Assembly: GCA_026008535.1 (NCBI GenBank)
Contig: BRKX01000015.1
Location: 22,589,501 to 22,653,500 of the forward strand
Source of the DNA: Perilla frutescens
Taxonomy: Eukaryota > Streptophyta > Magnoliopsida > Lamiales > Lamiaceae
Direction of reading: 5' to 3'
Length of the DNA stretch: 64,000 nt
Shown: positions 43,171 through 55,557 of the stretch, piece after piece
Layout of the letters: every line of letters begins with the position of its first letter
Position numbering within the stretch: the stretch's first letter is position 1
Position numbers and translations under genes: made by a program
Notes under the pieces: model-generated
Databases searched by the model: none
Seen by the model: only the letters and a program-made list of their open reading frames with translations
Told to the model about the DNA's origin: nothing

Positions 43171-44846
43171 TGATGAGTGCATAAATTGCACTCATTTGGA
43201 CTCATTTTGAGTGCATTTGCACTTGGTTATCATGTATATAGGTGGTAAATAATGTTAATAATGTTTAACTCTCTTGTTTGGTATAATGTGACCAATTCAG
43301 GAAGTTTTTAGGGAAAACAAATGCCAAAAGGAGTCAGGTTGTGAGCCGATCGATCAACGCGTGCACAAAGACGAGAAAAGACAAGAAAAACTTTAAATGG
43401 GCCAAAACGCGACCATGAAGCGCGAGCACCTCAGGGTCGCGCCACAGCCGGCATACAGTGCGACCCCAAAATGTGACCCGTTTGGTCGCGCTTCCACAAC
43501 TTTAGGGACGGTGTTTTCTCCAGCTGGAACGCGACGGAAAAGCGCGAGCACCTGGGGTCGCGCTCCAAAAGCAAAGGGAAGCGTGACCCATAAACACGAC
43601 TACCTTAGGTCGCGCTTCCAAGGCAGAAATAAACGCGATCCAAAAGCGCGACCCCTTCGGTCGCTCTGTACAAGCTTCAGAGAGCTGTTTTTCTTCAGTC
43701 CAAACCCGACCCCAAAATGCGATCAACTGGAGTCGCGCTCCGCACAGACGAAAATAAAAAGTGACTTTGGCATTCATTTATTGGTCCATTCATATATATA
43801 TCATTTGGGCATTTCAAAACAGAGACCAATCAACCCTAGAATGAAAATTTACACAAGAGAAACATCAAAAAGGGGATTTTTGAAGATCAAGAACAAGATT
43901 GAAGATTCAACCATCCACTTGAGAATCCAAGCCATAGAATTGAAGAAGGAGGATTCTACATTGGGTTCTATCACCTTTTCTCTCTTCTTTGATTTGTATT
44001 TAGAATGGGTTATTGTTCTTCATTTTGTAATCTTGATGTTATTGTGAATATGGTTGGCTAGAGCCTTAGGGCTCTAGGATGTGGTGAAACAATGTGAATA
44101 TTGATCCTTGGTTTGGGATGTATATATGTGTTGTTGCTTTGTCAAGGTTTTGATCTATGCTAGGGCTTGAATGATGTTGTTTGGTTGGCCATCTCACTAA
44201 CATCACATGTACGAATCACTTGAATCTAGTCAATCCCGTGATCATAAGCATGCTTAGATCAAATCTATATATTTGTCTTCTTAGTCGAATGTCATTATGT
44301 GGAAGGAAATGTGACCTTTAGATCCTTTTGTAGGTGCGACCTTAGAATGCGTTAGAGATAGCCATTTTTGTCGCATTCGCAATTTAAGAGATATTCGAGA
44401 GATGCTCTTATTACATTTGTGGTCTTCCTATCTATGAACTTTGCAACAATATACGTGTAATCCCACATTGTAGGTCAATATGAGTATTGCGTAGCCATGT
44501 CCTAGAGTTTCGCCTTATTTGTCATCTTCAAAGCTCTCGTTTGTTTGGTATTTCCTCTCGAGTTAAAAATATATTGATAATTATAGGTGTTTATACGTTT
44601 ACGTCTCTTATTCTTGTCCGACAGTTTGATTGAGTAAAATACGCCCTCTTCTTATTATTCGTCTAGATATTTCACTCATCTTCAGTCGTGGTAATTGCAT
44701 CGTCTAATTTCTATTCCATTTTCCTGCGGATCGATCTCGTTTCATCATATCTACAATCACATGCTTGTACACTTGTAGGCATTGACACGAGTTATAAATA
44801 TTGAAACAAATCACAGTAGGTTTCAAGGTAAACTGAGCCGCTGTCA
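43171..44846 (+). repeat. 5' LTR of the 14-kb Athila element
   Basis: 1676 bp from TGATGAGTGCATAAATTGCA to GAGCCGCTGTCA. A TATA-like CATATATATATCA lies at 43791-43803. Just upstream, 43405-43745 is an array of six CG-rich units. Its first 65 bases can fold (AAGTGCATAAATTGCACTC-like with GAGTGCATTTGCACTT). Confidence 0.92.
43405..43745 (+). repeat. CG-rich hairpin array in U3 (six units)
   Basis: Six units of about 50-70 bp, each GCGACC...AAAGCGCGA...GGTCGCGCTTC, in which GCGCGA and TCGCGC can pair. The array lies directly upstream of the putative TATA box. The 3' LTR copy is at 55794-56137 and a related array is at 50745-51060. Confidence 0.85.
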
Positions 44847-44852
44847 AGTTTT

Positions 44853-44870
44853 TGGCGCCGTTGCCGGGGA
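44853..44870 (+). other. Primer binding site, tRNA-Asp type
   Basis: TGGCGCCGTTGCCGGGGA six bases after the 5' LTR, identical to the site at 15347. Confidence 0.9.
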
Positions 44871-44993
44871 AGACGAAATTCATTTGATAAATGCAATATT
44901 GTGATAACGATTGAGTGGTTTACTTTAGACATTTTTACTTGTTTTATTTGAAAGAATTGTTCTTGATTTGTTTGTCCTTTTGATAGGAAGTGT

Positions 44994-47900
44994 ATGTACA
45001 CTCGTTCTCAAGGGGAACCACCTATTGCATTGGACTTAGAGATTGAAGCAACGGTTTATCACAACAACGCACGTAGACGGAGAAGAATGGCGGATCTACC
45101 TCCACACGTTCAAGACCCGATGATTGCCCAAATGCAAAGGCAATTGGAGGTGATGCAAGAGCAATTGAGAGCCCAAGAGGAGGCTCGTAATAGAAATTTG
45201 GAGGCACCAATCCGGAATCGTTTCCAACCTGTCGTTGATCAAGGGGTGGCAAATGGACCACCCATTCAAGCCAACAACTTCGAGTTGAAGACCTCTCTCA
45301 TACTAATGATCCAACAGAACCAGTTCCGAGGGACGCCAATGGAGGATCCCCATGAGCATATCCGAAAATTTCTCAATGTTAGTGGGACAATGAAGATGAA
45401 TGGAGTCCCGGATGATGCAATCCGCATCCGACTCTTTCCATTCTCATTGATCGACAAGGCAGAAACATGATGGTTAAGCCATGCTCAAGGAACATTTCAA
45501 ACTTGGGATCAATTGGTGACAAAGTTCCTACACAAGTTTTTCCCATCTGGAAAAACACTCAAATTGAAAGGAGAGATCACCGTGTTCAAACAATGGGATG
45601 AAGAAAGCCTATATGAGGCGTGAGAGCGCTTTAGGGAGATGCTACGCAAGTGCCCCGAACATGGTTTTGGGACCGATCATCAAGTATGCATTTTCTATGG
45701 AGGAAGCAAAGACGAGGTGAGAACACTCATGGATGCGGCCGTGGGTGGATCATTATTGGCAAGAGGGCCAGAAGAAGCCTTAAGAATAATTCATGAAATG
45801 GCCTCAAATTCCTTTCAATGGCCGGCCACAAGAGAGGGAATCCAAATTCTAAAGAAGGTGGCTTCTGCTTCAAGTTCGGATGCACTCGGGCTTGTAGCGG
45901 CTCAAATGGCAACCTTGAATTCAAAAATTGAGGCCTTTACAAATCCAAAGGCCGAGATATCTCAAAGCCAATTTGAGGATGTCAACTATGTGAACCAACA
46001 AGGAGGCTTCTCAAATCAGCCAAGGCAATTCAATCAGGGGTACAAACCCCAATACGGAGGCCAATATGGAGGAAATTCGGGTTATCAAAATAAAGCTCAA
46101 CACCCGAATTTCTCCTATGATAATCCGAACAATGCTATCCAGCCCCCTCCGGGTTTCTTAGTCACTAATGGTGTAATTGATGAAGAGAAGAAGCCCAAGA
46201 TGGATGAACTTCTAATGGCATTCATGGGGAAGACGGAGAGTTACATGAAAGACTCTCAAGCAAGACTTGGGAAGTTAGAAAATACCGTCGGAGCAATTGA
46301 CAACCAAGTTAACACTTTGGAGAAGCAAATGGGACAATTTGCAACTATCTTGGAAAGCCAACATCAACAAGGCAAGTTCCCAAGTAATACCACTGTGAAT
46401 CTGAAGGATTAATGCAAGGCAATTACCTTGAGGAGTGGAACCGCTTATGATGGCCCCGAGATGCCGGATGGCGAGGAAAGCAAGGGAAAGGTTGATGAGC
46501 AACCGAGTGAGAAGAAGAAAGAGGAGGGACCGAGTCAAGAGGACTTAAATCCCAAAGTAAAGAAATATGATGCCCTTGAAAAAGGGAAAGAGAAAGAAGA
46601 ACCAAAAAGGGTGATGCCGGAAGAATACAAAGTGCCCATACCCTACCCACAAAGACTCCAAAAGGTGAAGAGTGACGAGAAATTCTCTCGATTCCTCGAC
46701 ATCTTTAGGAAGGTACAAATCAACATCCCTCTTATTGAAGCACTTCAACAAATGCCAAATTATGCAAAATTCTTGAAGGATGCGATTTCCAAAAAGAGGA
46801 GATGGGGGGAGTATGAGATGGTTAATTTGACCGAGAATTGTAGTGCTTTATTGCAAAGAAAGTTTTCCGCAAAGATGAAAGATCCGGGAAGCTTTAACAT
46901 CTCGGTTACTATTGGAGAAAATCACGTTGGTAAGGCTTTGTGTGATCTTGGGGCGAGTATCAATTTGATGCCCCTCTCGTTCTTTAAGAAGTTGAAAATA
47001 GGGGAGATCAAGCCAACCACCATTTGTCTCCAAATGGCCGACCGCTCTGTGACATACCCAAAGGGCATGGTGGAAGATGTGCTAGTAAAGGTCAACAATT
47101 TTATCTTTCCGGTAGACTTTTTGGTTCTCGATATGGAAGAAGACAAAGAAGTTCCCCTCATCCTAGGGCGACCGTTTTTGTACATGGCTAAGGCCTTGAT
47201 AGATGTGGCGAAGGGAGAACTTACCTTGAGAGTGAATGAGGAGAGAATCACATTTTCCCTCCAAAAAGCGATGCAACATCCCGAAGAAGAGGTAAAGAAT
47301 ATCGAGGAGTGCAAAGTGCTCCAAATGGTGGATGAGTGCATAAAAGAGGAAGAGTTGAGGAGCCCAAAAGATCATCTTGAGATTTGCATTTCTAACTCTA
47401 TCTTTAATTCTTTATTTAATGATGATTTTGGTATTTGTGATTCCGTTTCTATGATGAATTCATTTCAGGAATCCTACTTGAGGAAGCCAAAGTTCTTGCC
47501 ATTAAGAAGCGAGGACCAAACATCAAAGGAAGAGGACGAGTTGAAAGCAAAAGAAGACATGGAGTTGAAACCCCTGCCCACACATTTGAGGTATGCTTAC
47601 CTTGATGAAGCCAAGAAAAAACCGGTAATAGTTTCTTCCCTCTTATCCGATGAACAATGCGATAAATTGTTAAGGGTGTTGAGAAAATATCAAAGCACTA
47701 TTGGATGGTCAATCTCCGACCTTAAAGGCATTAACCCTTCGATATGCATGCATAAAATCTTGCTTGAGGAAGATTATAAACCTAAGGTACAAAATCAAAG
47801 AAGACTCAACCCTATTATGCAAGAAGTTGTTAGGAAAGAGGTTCTAAAATTGCTAGATACCGGTATAATATTTGCCATTTTTAATAGTGAGTGGGTGAGT

Positions 47901-50453
47901 CGTACTCAAGTAGTTGCTAAAAAAGGGGGGATGACTATTGTTGAGAATGATAATAAAGAGACAATTGCTACAAGAGTAGTAACGGGGTGGAGAATGTGTA
48001 TAGATTATAGGGCGTTGAATGCATATACTAGGAAAGATCATTTTCCATTACCATTCATTGATCAAATGCTAGATAGGTTGGCGGGTCACGAATTCTATTG
48101 TTTCCTTGATGGGTATTCCGGGTACAATCAAATCATGATTGCTCCCGAAGACCAAGAAAAGACCGCCTTTACTTGTCCATATGATATTTTTGCGTATAGA
48201 TGGATGTCGTTTGGGTTGTGTAATGCACCCGCCACCTTTCAAAGGTGTATGATGTCTATCTTTCATGGATTGATTGAAAACATCATGGAGGTGTTTATGG
48301 ATGACTTTTCCGTCTTTGGTGATACATTTGATATATGCCTTGATAATTTAACACAAGTATTACAGAGATGTGAAGATACTAATCTAGTGCTCAACTGGGA
48401 GAAATGCCACTTCATGGTGAGAGATGGAATTGTTCTAGGACACAAGGTATCGGGTGAAGGTCTAGAGGTGGACCGGGCCAAGATAGTGGCCATTGAAAAA
48501 CTACCTCCACCAACAAATGAGAAGGGAGTTAGAAGCTTTTTGGGACACGCCGGTTTCTATAGGCGCTTTATAAAAGATTTTTCCAAAGTCTCTAAACCTC
48601 TTTGTCGTTTACTAGAAAAAGCCGTTGAATTTGACTTTGATTCTAATTGTTTACAGGCTTTTGAAACGTTGAAGAAGGCCCTAATCACGGCATCCGTGCT
48701 TATCTCACCTGATTGGAGTGAGCCTTTTGAAGTGATGTGTGATGCAAGCGAGATAGCGGTAGGAGCCGCTCTTGGCCAAAAGAAGGACAAACTCTTCCGA
48801 GTCATCTACTATGGGAGTAGGACTTTGGATCCCGCTCAAGTCAACTACACCACCACAGAAAGGGAGCTCTTGGCGGTCGTCTACGCATTCGACAAGTTTA
48901 GGCCCTATCTCATTGGGGCCCGAACAATAGTGCACACCGACCACGCCGCCTTGAGGCATATTTTTGCCAAAAAGGATGCGAAGCCAAGGCTTATCCGATG
49001 GATTCTTCTTCTCCAAGAGTTCAATGTAGAGATAAAGGATAGAAAAGGATGCGAGAACGTGGTGGCGGATCACTTGTCCCGATTAGAACACGTGAAAGAA
49101 GAAGAGAACACATGGCCAATAAATGAAAGTTTTTCCGATGAGAGAATCATGTCAGCTTCAACAAAAGTTCCATGGTTTGCGGATATTGTCAACTACCTAG
49201 TTGCCAAGGTGAAACCGGTAGAGATGGAGAACTATCAAAGAAAAAAATTCTTTCATGATCTCAAATTCTACATATGGGAGGAGCCCTATCTTTTTAGAAG
49301 ATGTGCCGATTCCATCCTTAGAAGATGTGTGCCAGAGGAAGAATGGATCGAGATAATAAAGACATGTCATGATTCACCTTGTGGAGGCCATTTTGCTTCC
49401 AATAGAACCGCTAGGAAAATTCTACAAAGCGGGTTCTATTGGCCCTCCATTTTTAAAAATTGTGAAGAGTTTGTGAAGACATGTGAGCGATGCCAAAAGA
49501 TGGGATCTATTTCGAAGAGGGATGAGATGCCGATGAGTGCAATTATTGAAGTGGAATTATTTGATGTTTGAGGGATTGACTTCATGGGGCCGTTTATGAT
49601 GTCTGAAGGAAATCTCTATATACTCTTGGTGGTAGATTATCTCTCGCGATGGATCGAAGCAATTCCAACCAAGACTAATGATTCGAAAATTGTGCTTAAG
49701 TTCCTCCAAAGGAATATTTTGACAAGATTTGGGGCTCCAAGAGCCTTAATCAGTGACGGGGGCACTCACTTTTGTAATAAGTGGATAACGAGCCTCCTAT
49801 CACGGCATGGAGTGAAGCATAAGGTGATGACTCCCTACCACCCACAAGCCAATGGGCAAGCCGATCTTGCAAATAGAGAGGTCAAACTAGTCCTCCAAAA
49901 GGTGGTGAAGACGAATGGGAAAGATTGGGCAATAAATCTCGATGAGGCACTTTGGGCCTATCGAACGGCCTACAAGACTCCATTGGGGATGTCTCCCTAT
50001 CAAATGGTATTTGAGAAGTCTTGTCACCTTCCCATCGAGCTCACTCACAAGACATATTGGGCCACCAAGAAGCTCAATCTCGACTTTGAGATATCGGGAA
50101 AAGAAAGGATTTTCCGTTTGAATGAAATCGATGAATTTAGGCTTGAAGCCTTCGAAAATTCTTCCATTTACAAGATGAGGACCAAACTTTATCATGACAA
50201 GTTCTTAAGAAAGAAAGAACTTGCACCCGGTGATGCCGTATTGCTTTTCAACTCGAGGTTGAGGTTGTTTCCCGGGAAACTCAAAACAAAATGGGGAGGT
50301 CCATACTTCATCTCAAAGATCTTCGAAAATGGAACGGTGGAGTTGCAAGCCAAAGATGGGAGCTTATTCGTTGTAAATGGGCAACGTGTGAAGAAATTCT
50401 ACAATGCGGAGGAGCAAGCCAGAGTGTTTGTCCTTCATTTGACAAATCTTTGA
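44994..50453 (+). pseudogene. Athila gag-pol polyprotein, single frame with four stops
   Basis: 1820 codons in one frame. Gag (44994-46400): RGTPMEDPHEHIRKF, FLHKFFPSGK, and a Q/G/Y-rich tail. Protease: DLGASINLMPLS at 46944 and LILGRPF near 47160. RT: WRMCIDYRALNAYTRKDHFP, active site FMDDFSVFG at about 48294. RNase H: CDASEIAVGAALG, TERELLAVVYAFDKF, HTDHAALRHIF. Integrase: zinc domain HDSPCGGHF with CERCQKMG; core D in GIDFMGPF, D in LISDGGTHF, E in LANREV, all three present. Stops: TGA 45468, TGA 45621, TAA 46410, TGA 49569, each one C/G-to-T/A change from Trp or Gln. It makes the particle, copies RNA to DNA and integrates it. Inactive as sequenced. Confidence 0.93.
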
Positions 50454-50490
50454 AGAACCATATCCCGTCGAGCTCACGACGTTAAATTTA

Positions 50491-50513
50491 GCGCTAATTG
50501 GGAGGCAACCCAA
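50491..50513 (+). promoter_or_regulatory. Conserved hairpin TTGGGAGGCAACCCAA
   Basis: GCGCTAATTGGGAGGCAACC, then CAA, about 40 bases after the pol stop. The hairpin matches 17011-17030 in the gag-only element. Confidence 0.65.
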
Positions 50514-52271
50514 TACTTTAAGTTTTGTTGATTTAAATTTCTTTTATATTGCAGTTTTTATGATTTTTGTCTAAAATTAAATTAAGAGTTTTAATTGTGC
50601 ATCTTTTGGAGAAATTGGGGATAGTTATGTATTGTTTTGTAGGAATTGTGCTGCTGTAGAAAGAGATACAAAAATGGGATTGCACAGAGTGTTGAAAAGG
50701 AGCCCAAAAATGGGCTCGAAGTGAAAAAAACATAAAAATGGAAAAAGCGACCATCAAACGCGAGTAGCTTGGGTCGCGTTTTGACAGGGTTAAAGCGCGA
50801 CCCCGAAGCCCGACTTACTGAAGTCGCGTTTCAAAAGTAAGGCGACACGTGATGAAAAAACGCGACACGAAGGTCGCGCTGTACGGGGCTTCAGACACAT
50901 AAATTCACGAAGACGAAACGTGACTCATAAGCGCGAGCTCCTAGAGTCGCGCTTCATAATGCTTCAGGGCGCGACTGGAAAACGCGATCAACCCTACTCG
51001 CGCTTTTTTTCCTTCAGTTAGAACGCGACTTCAAAGCGCGACCCGGCTCGCGTTTTGCCCAGTGCAGACGGGTTTTTAACCCTTTTTCTTTCCATTTCAC
51101 ACACACACTTCATATTTCACTCACTCTCACTCAAGCACACACGAAACTCTTCCTCTCCATCAAGATTCAAGGTAAATCTCTCAAACTCTTCTATTAATCT
51201 ACACCCATTACCCATAAATTTTGATTATATGGTTTAATTGTTCATTTGTTGGAAAAATTAGGAAAAATTCATGATGTTGAACCCTAGGTCTCAAATGAGC
51301 AAAAATCCCAATGAATATGCTCACATTGTGTGTACATTGAAGAACAATGCAATTGATGGCATGGGTGAGTTGTGGGTTTGTGGAATTTTTGATAGTTTGG
51401 AGAATTAGGCTTGGAATTTTGAAAAATTGTGAAAATTGAGCATGAGTGTTGAAGATTGTTTGATTTTTCACATGCTATAGCCTTATTGGGGGAACCTTGG
51501 CCTAAATTTTGTGGTGTTAAAACATTCTTGCATGATATGCTTATGATATTCCCAACTTGGATTGAATTGAAATTTTTGACAATGATTGTTGGAGGAAGTG
51601 AAGTTGTACATTTTGAAAAATACATGAATGATGTTCTCACTTGATGATGGCTAAGCTTTTATTTTCCTTGAATTGTTGGTTATGCCTAACTTTGGCACAT
51701 TATTGATCTAGCCATGAAATTTGGAATTAACCAAACAAAGATAAAAAAAAAATGAGAGATGTTGCCAATGTTGTTGTTCATAACATGTTTTTGAAGGGGG
51801 GCTTTATGTTTTTGACATTGTCATATGTGTTGGAAGCCTCTATTGAATTTTAAACATGCATTATAATATTTTGAGCATGTGGTTATAGACATTTGCGTTT
51901 GATTTTGTCACATATTTCTAGAATCATGGCCTTGTCTCAATTATTATAAAGGTTTGGATCTTGTAGAATAAGTTTTATCGTGGGATTGCTTGTGATATTG
52001 TCATATGATGGCGTTAGGCCTATTATTGTCCGGATAAATATTTTGTTCATTTTTGTTCTTTTGTGATGAGGATGTTGTTGGGGAAGATTGTCTTTTGTAT
52101 ATAATTTTGTTTCACAACAAAGTCTCTTATAGTTTAACAGAGATACACGGGGGATTGGGTTGGATTTTGTCATATGATTTAAACCCCGTTATCTTTGCTA
52201 AACCAAAATGTTACTGTGCTGATTTATCCTAACTTTGTTGGACTTTTGTAGGTACCAATCTCACCCCAAAA
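50514..52271 (+). promoter_or_regulatory. Region between pol and extra ORF: CG hairpin array, leader and putative UTR intron
   Basis: 50745-51060 holds six CG-rich units related to the LTR array. 51061-51171 is a CT/CA-rich stretch like a plant 5' leader, ending ATTCAAG before GTAAATCTC, a strong splice donor at 51172. A pyrimidine-rich TTTTGTAG acceptor ends at 52251, 20 bases before the ATG of the extra ORF, giving a possible 1.08-kb UTR intron. The rest is AT-rich and non-coding. I infer a subgenomic or internally started transcript for the extra ORF. Confidence 0.5.
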
Positions 52272-54020
52272 ATGCCAAGAAGAGGGAGGTCTTCTAAGAG
52301 GACACATGTTGAGTCTGACCCCGAGATTGAGGCCGAAGACGAGGGTCAAGATGAGGACTTGCCGGCAAGCCATCTAATGAGGTATGGGGTCGTCCTCCAT
52401 GATGAGGAACATATTGAAAACTGGAATCGAATCTTCAACGTCACCATTGCAACCACCAAGTTTATGCACGAGGGAACATGCGAAGCCCTTGGTATCAAAG
52501 ATGATGTGTGGCAGCTCTTGGACCGAATTGGTTGGCTCCAAGCTCTAGAGAGGGATTGTTTGACGTATCCCCGCCTAGTAAAGGAGGTAATGAGCACTTT
52601 TGACATGAAGAGGACAGACAAGAAGGGGCCGGTTCGATGCACTTTCTGGCTTGGAAACCAAGACCGCGAGCTAACAGTAGATGAGTTGAACGAGATTTTT
52701 GGGGCCACACAAGAGGGCATTTACCATGAGCCCCGAGAATTCGACCAAAATGTCACCTACCGCCTTCTGTGCCTCACAGAGACGGAGACGGAGAATTACA
52801 GCTCTAGTATGGCCAAGGCATCCGCTATGCCCAACCCGGTCTTTTGATACCTACACCGAATCCTTGCCAACACCGTTTGGGCAAGAAGAGACAACAGTGG
52901 GCTGAGGACGAAGGAGTTGTTTGCTTTGTGGGCTATGTTAAATGGAAGGCACTTGAACTTTGGTGTCTTCCTAATTGAGCAGATGTTTCGACAATCCCAC
53001 CTCGATAGTGGACACATTTGCCTTGGTGGATTGATCACTCCAATAGCAAATTACTTCGATGTCGACCTAATAGAAGAGTTGCATACACCAGGGTTGAGGA
53101 TGATCAACCTCAATCACTTGAGGAATGTGAAGATGCTGGCCTCGGATCTGAATCAATTTCTGCTGAACATGCGAGCTGGGGGAATATTCCCTTTGCCAAA
53201 TCAAGCTCTCACACATGTGTCAAATTGGACTGAGAGGAGAAATTGCAAGATGGAGACGGTTGCCCATCTTCAAGCTATGGGTATAGCAGGGCAACAACGA
53301 GGGATTCGAGGCAATCCTGAGGGCCAAGGAGATGACAGAGGTGAAACAGGAGGAGAAGGGTCATCTTCAGCTGCATTCAGACGTGGACGGCGTTTCAATG
53401 AAGAACAAATTATTGGCCGCTTTGATGCACTAAAGGAGACCATGTACACTTGGAGGGATGATATGCACGATGAGTTCGGAGCGCTAAGGCAAGACATGTA
53501 CACGAGATTCGATGATATCCGACACGACATGCATGGCATGATGGGACAAATTCAGTCCAGCGTAAATGACAGATTTCATGCCATACAGACGGATATTGAC
53601 GAGAGGTTTACAGGTCTTAGGGGTGACATCAGGGGACTTGCTGATAATATGGGCTTGTTCCGATCAGAGATACAGGACCTAGCCGGGATCTTCAGGGGCA
53701 TGAACACCGGGTTTGGGTCACAGCAGCAGCCCTATACCCCATCTCAGCACCAGCAGATGACTCCCTACAACTCTTACCAGCATCAGCAGCATTTTCAGCA
53801 GCAGTCGCCATTCCAGTCATTGCAGCAGTTCTCGACTGGACAGTTCATGGCCTCGTCATCTTCTTCACAGCATTTTCAGCAGATGCCGACGGGTCAATTC
53901 ATGGCCTCCTCCTCTCAACAGTTCCAGCAATTCCAGCCTTCACAATTCATGCCATCTTCGTCCCTTTTGCAGTCTCCACATCCCCACCAGGCTTCTCATC
54001 AGCAGCAGCCACCTCATTGA
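52272..54020 (+). pseudogene. Athila extra ORF (ORF-1 / env position), one stop
   Basis: 583 codons in one frame broken only by TGA at 52845-52847 (CGA to TGA at a CpG). The N-terminus is basic (MPRRGRSSKR) and is followed by an acidic stretch. The first 300 residues include EGTCEALGIKDDVWQLL and GHICLGGLITPIANYFDVDL, typical of Athila 3' ORFs, which I believe belong to the ATHILA ORF-1 family. Residues about 370-480 form a likely coiled coil of FDALKETMYTWRDDMHDEFG-type repeats. The C-terminal 110 residues are Q/S/F-rich (QQFQPSQFMPSSS). I see no signal peptide or membrane segment, so an envelope role is not supported. Confidence 0.75.
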
Positions 54021-55543
54021 GCGTTAGTGACCCTTGCCACCACCTTTTTGCCTCCAAACTTATTTCCTCCTTTGGATCAAAATAAGTTTGGGGGAGGGGG
54101 AGAGAGTAGTGGTTGGCAAGGAACTTTTCTGCTCAGTTCCATGAACTTTTTACCGCTTTATTTCCTAAGACTTATCTATTTATTTATGCTTTCGGATATT
54201 GGAGCATGCTCGCATGCTTATGTTTTTATTTATGTTTGGATTATGTTAGGATTTTATATTCTTCGTTGGTATGTATGGATGATGGTAGTTGATGGATTAT
54301 GATATCGCATGTCGTTTTGCTTCATGAGCATGTGATATTTCATCTATGCTTTTGTTAAATTGCCTTATGATTGTGGATTGGGCTTGTTTTGACTTAAATA
54401 GGTGTATGTTCTTGCAACAATAATAGGGGTGTTGAGAGCATGATTATTGATGAAATTGGAATCCTTGATGAGCATGAGCTTATGTTGAAAATTTTTTTGC
54501 AAAATTTTGATAAAAAGCATAATGTCATGGCATGATTTTGTAACCAAGGTTCTTTAATGTCTCAAAAGTACAATTTGGGAAGGAAAAACTTACCGTGGAG
54601 AGATTTTGATCCAAAGATTACACAAGTGTAATCTTTTCTTTGATGAGTGATTATTGGTCTTCATAGTGCACTGAGTTTTCTCTAGAACTTGCTTTGTGAC
54701 TTGATTGATGTTACAGTGGTGTGTTTGATCTCTTGAAAATGATTTAAGGCCATATGTTGTCTAAACCTCATAAAAATCCAAATTCTTAACCTTCCAATAT
54801 AAATTTAATTCCTTGCAAGCCCTTTGAGCCTTGAAACTATTTTATTGATTTGGTTGGGTTGGGAATGGAATAATTGGCAAGATTTCTGTGGACTTTTTCA
54901 AATAAAATCTTGGAAAATAAAAAAGGATAAAACAACGAATACTCTTGTGATAGAAAAGAACGCAAGAAAGTGAACCATCTTGATCATAATTGAAAATGAA
55001 GTATAAGAAAGATAGTTCTACATATGCATCACAAAGTATGAAATATTGAAAGAAATTTGGAAAAATCTCAAACAAATATGGGTTGAAGAAATAAGGGTAG
55101 AAGAGAACTTTATTTGTTCTACCAGATTGGTAATGAAATTGGTAATGTTGGGAAGTCACTTAGCCATATATACCTACCTTTCCGAAAAGCCTTCACTACA
55201 ATCCCAAAAGACCTTAATGATTCTTGGTTGAAAACACACACTAAGTAGTGGAGATTGAAGTCACTTTGCAAGCATATGGTAGAATTCTAGTGCACTCTCG
55301 ACCTTGAGCGATACACTTCTAGCCTATACACTCGAGAATGTGTGTCTATTGATCCTTGAGAGAGTTTGAACCTCACAAATTGTATCATGATGATTTTGAT
55401 GATCTTGTTTATTATTTGATTGCCACTGTCATCTATGTTTTTATTTGATTTTTGGATTTTTGAAGCAATTGCCATCTTGATTCCAATATGCTCAATTACC
55501 TTGTCCGTCTACTCTTGTTTTGTTTGAGGACAAACAAATATTT
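54021..55543 (+). mobile_element. 3' non-coding interior of the 14-kb Athila element
   Basis: No gene. At 54084-54100 lies AAGTTTGGGGGAGGGGG, an internal copy of the polypurine tract found at the 3' LTR. The rest is AT-rich. Confidence 0.7.
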
Positions 55544-55557
55544 AAGTTTGGGGGAGT
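55544..55557 (+). other. Terminal polypurine tract
   Basis: AAGTTTGGGGGAGT immediately before the 3' LTR, preceded by TTTGAGGACAAACAAA. Confidence 0.85.

Noticed and set aside
43397..44047. 216-codon frame in the 5' LTR and its copy at 55784-56227
   Set aside because: It lies in the LTR over the CG hairpin array, is disrupted in the other LTR, and shows no domain.
52272..54020. Envelope protein
   Set aside because: The position is env-like, but no signal peptide, transmembrane segment or cysteine pattern is visible.
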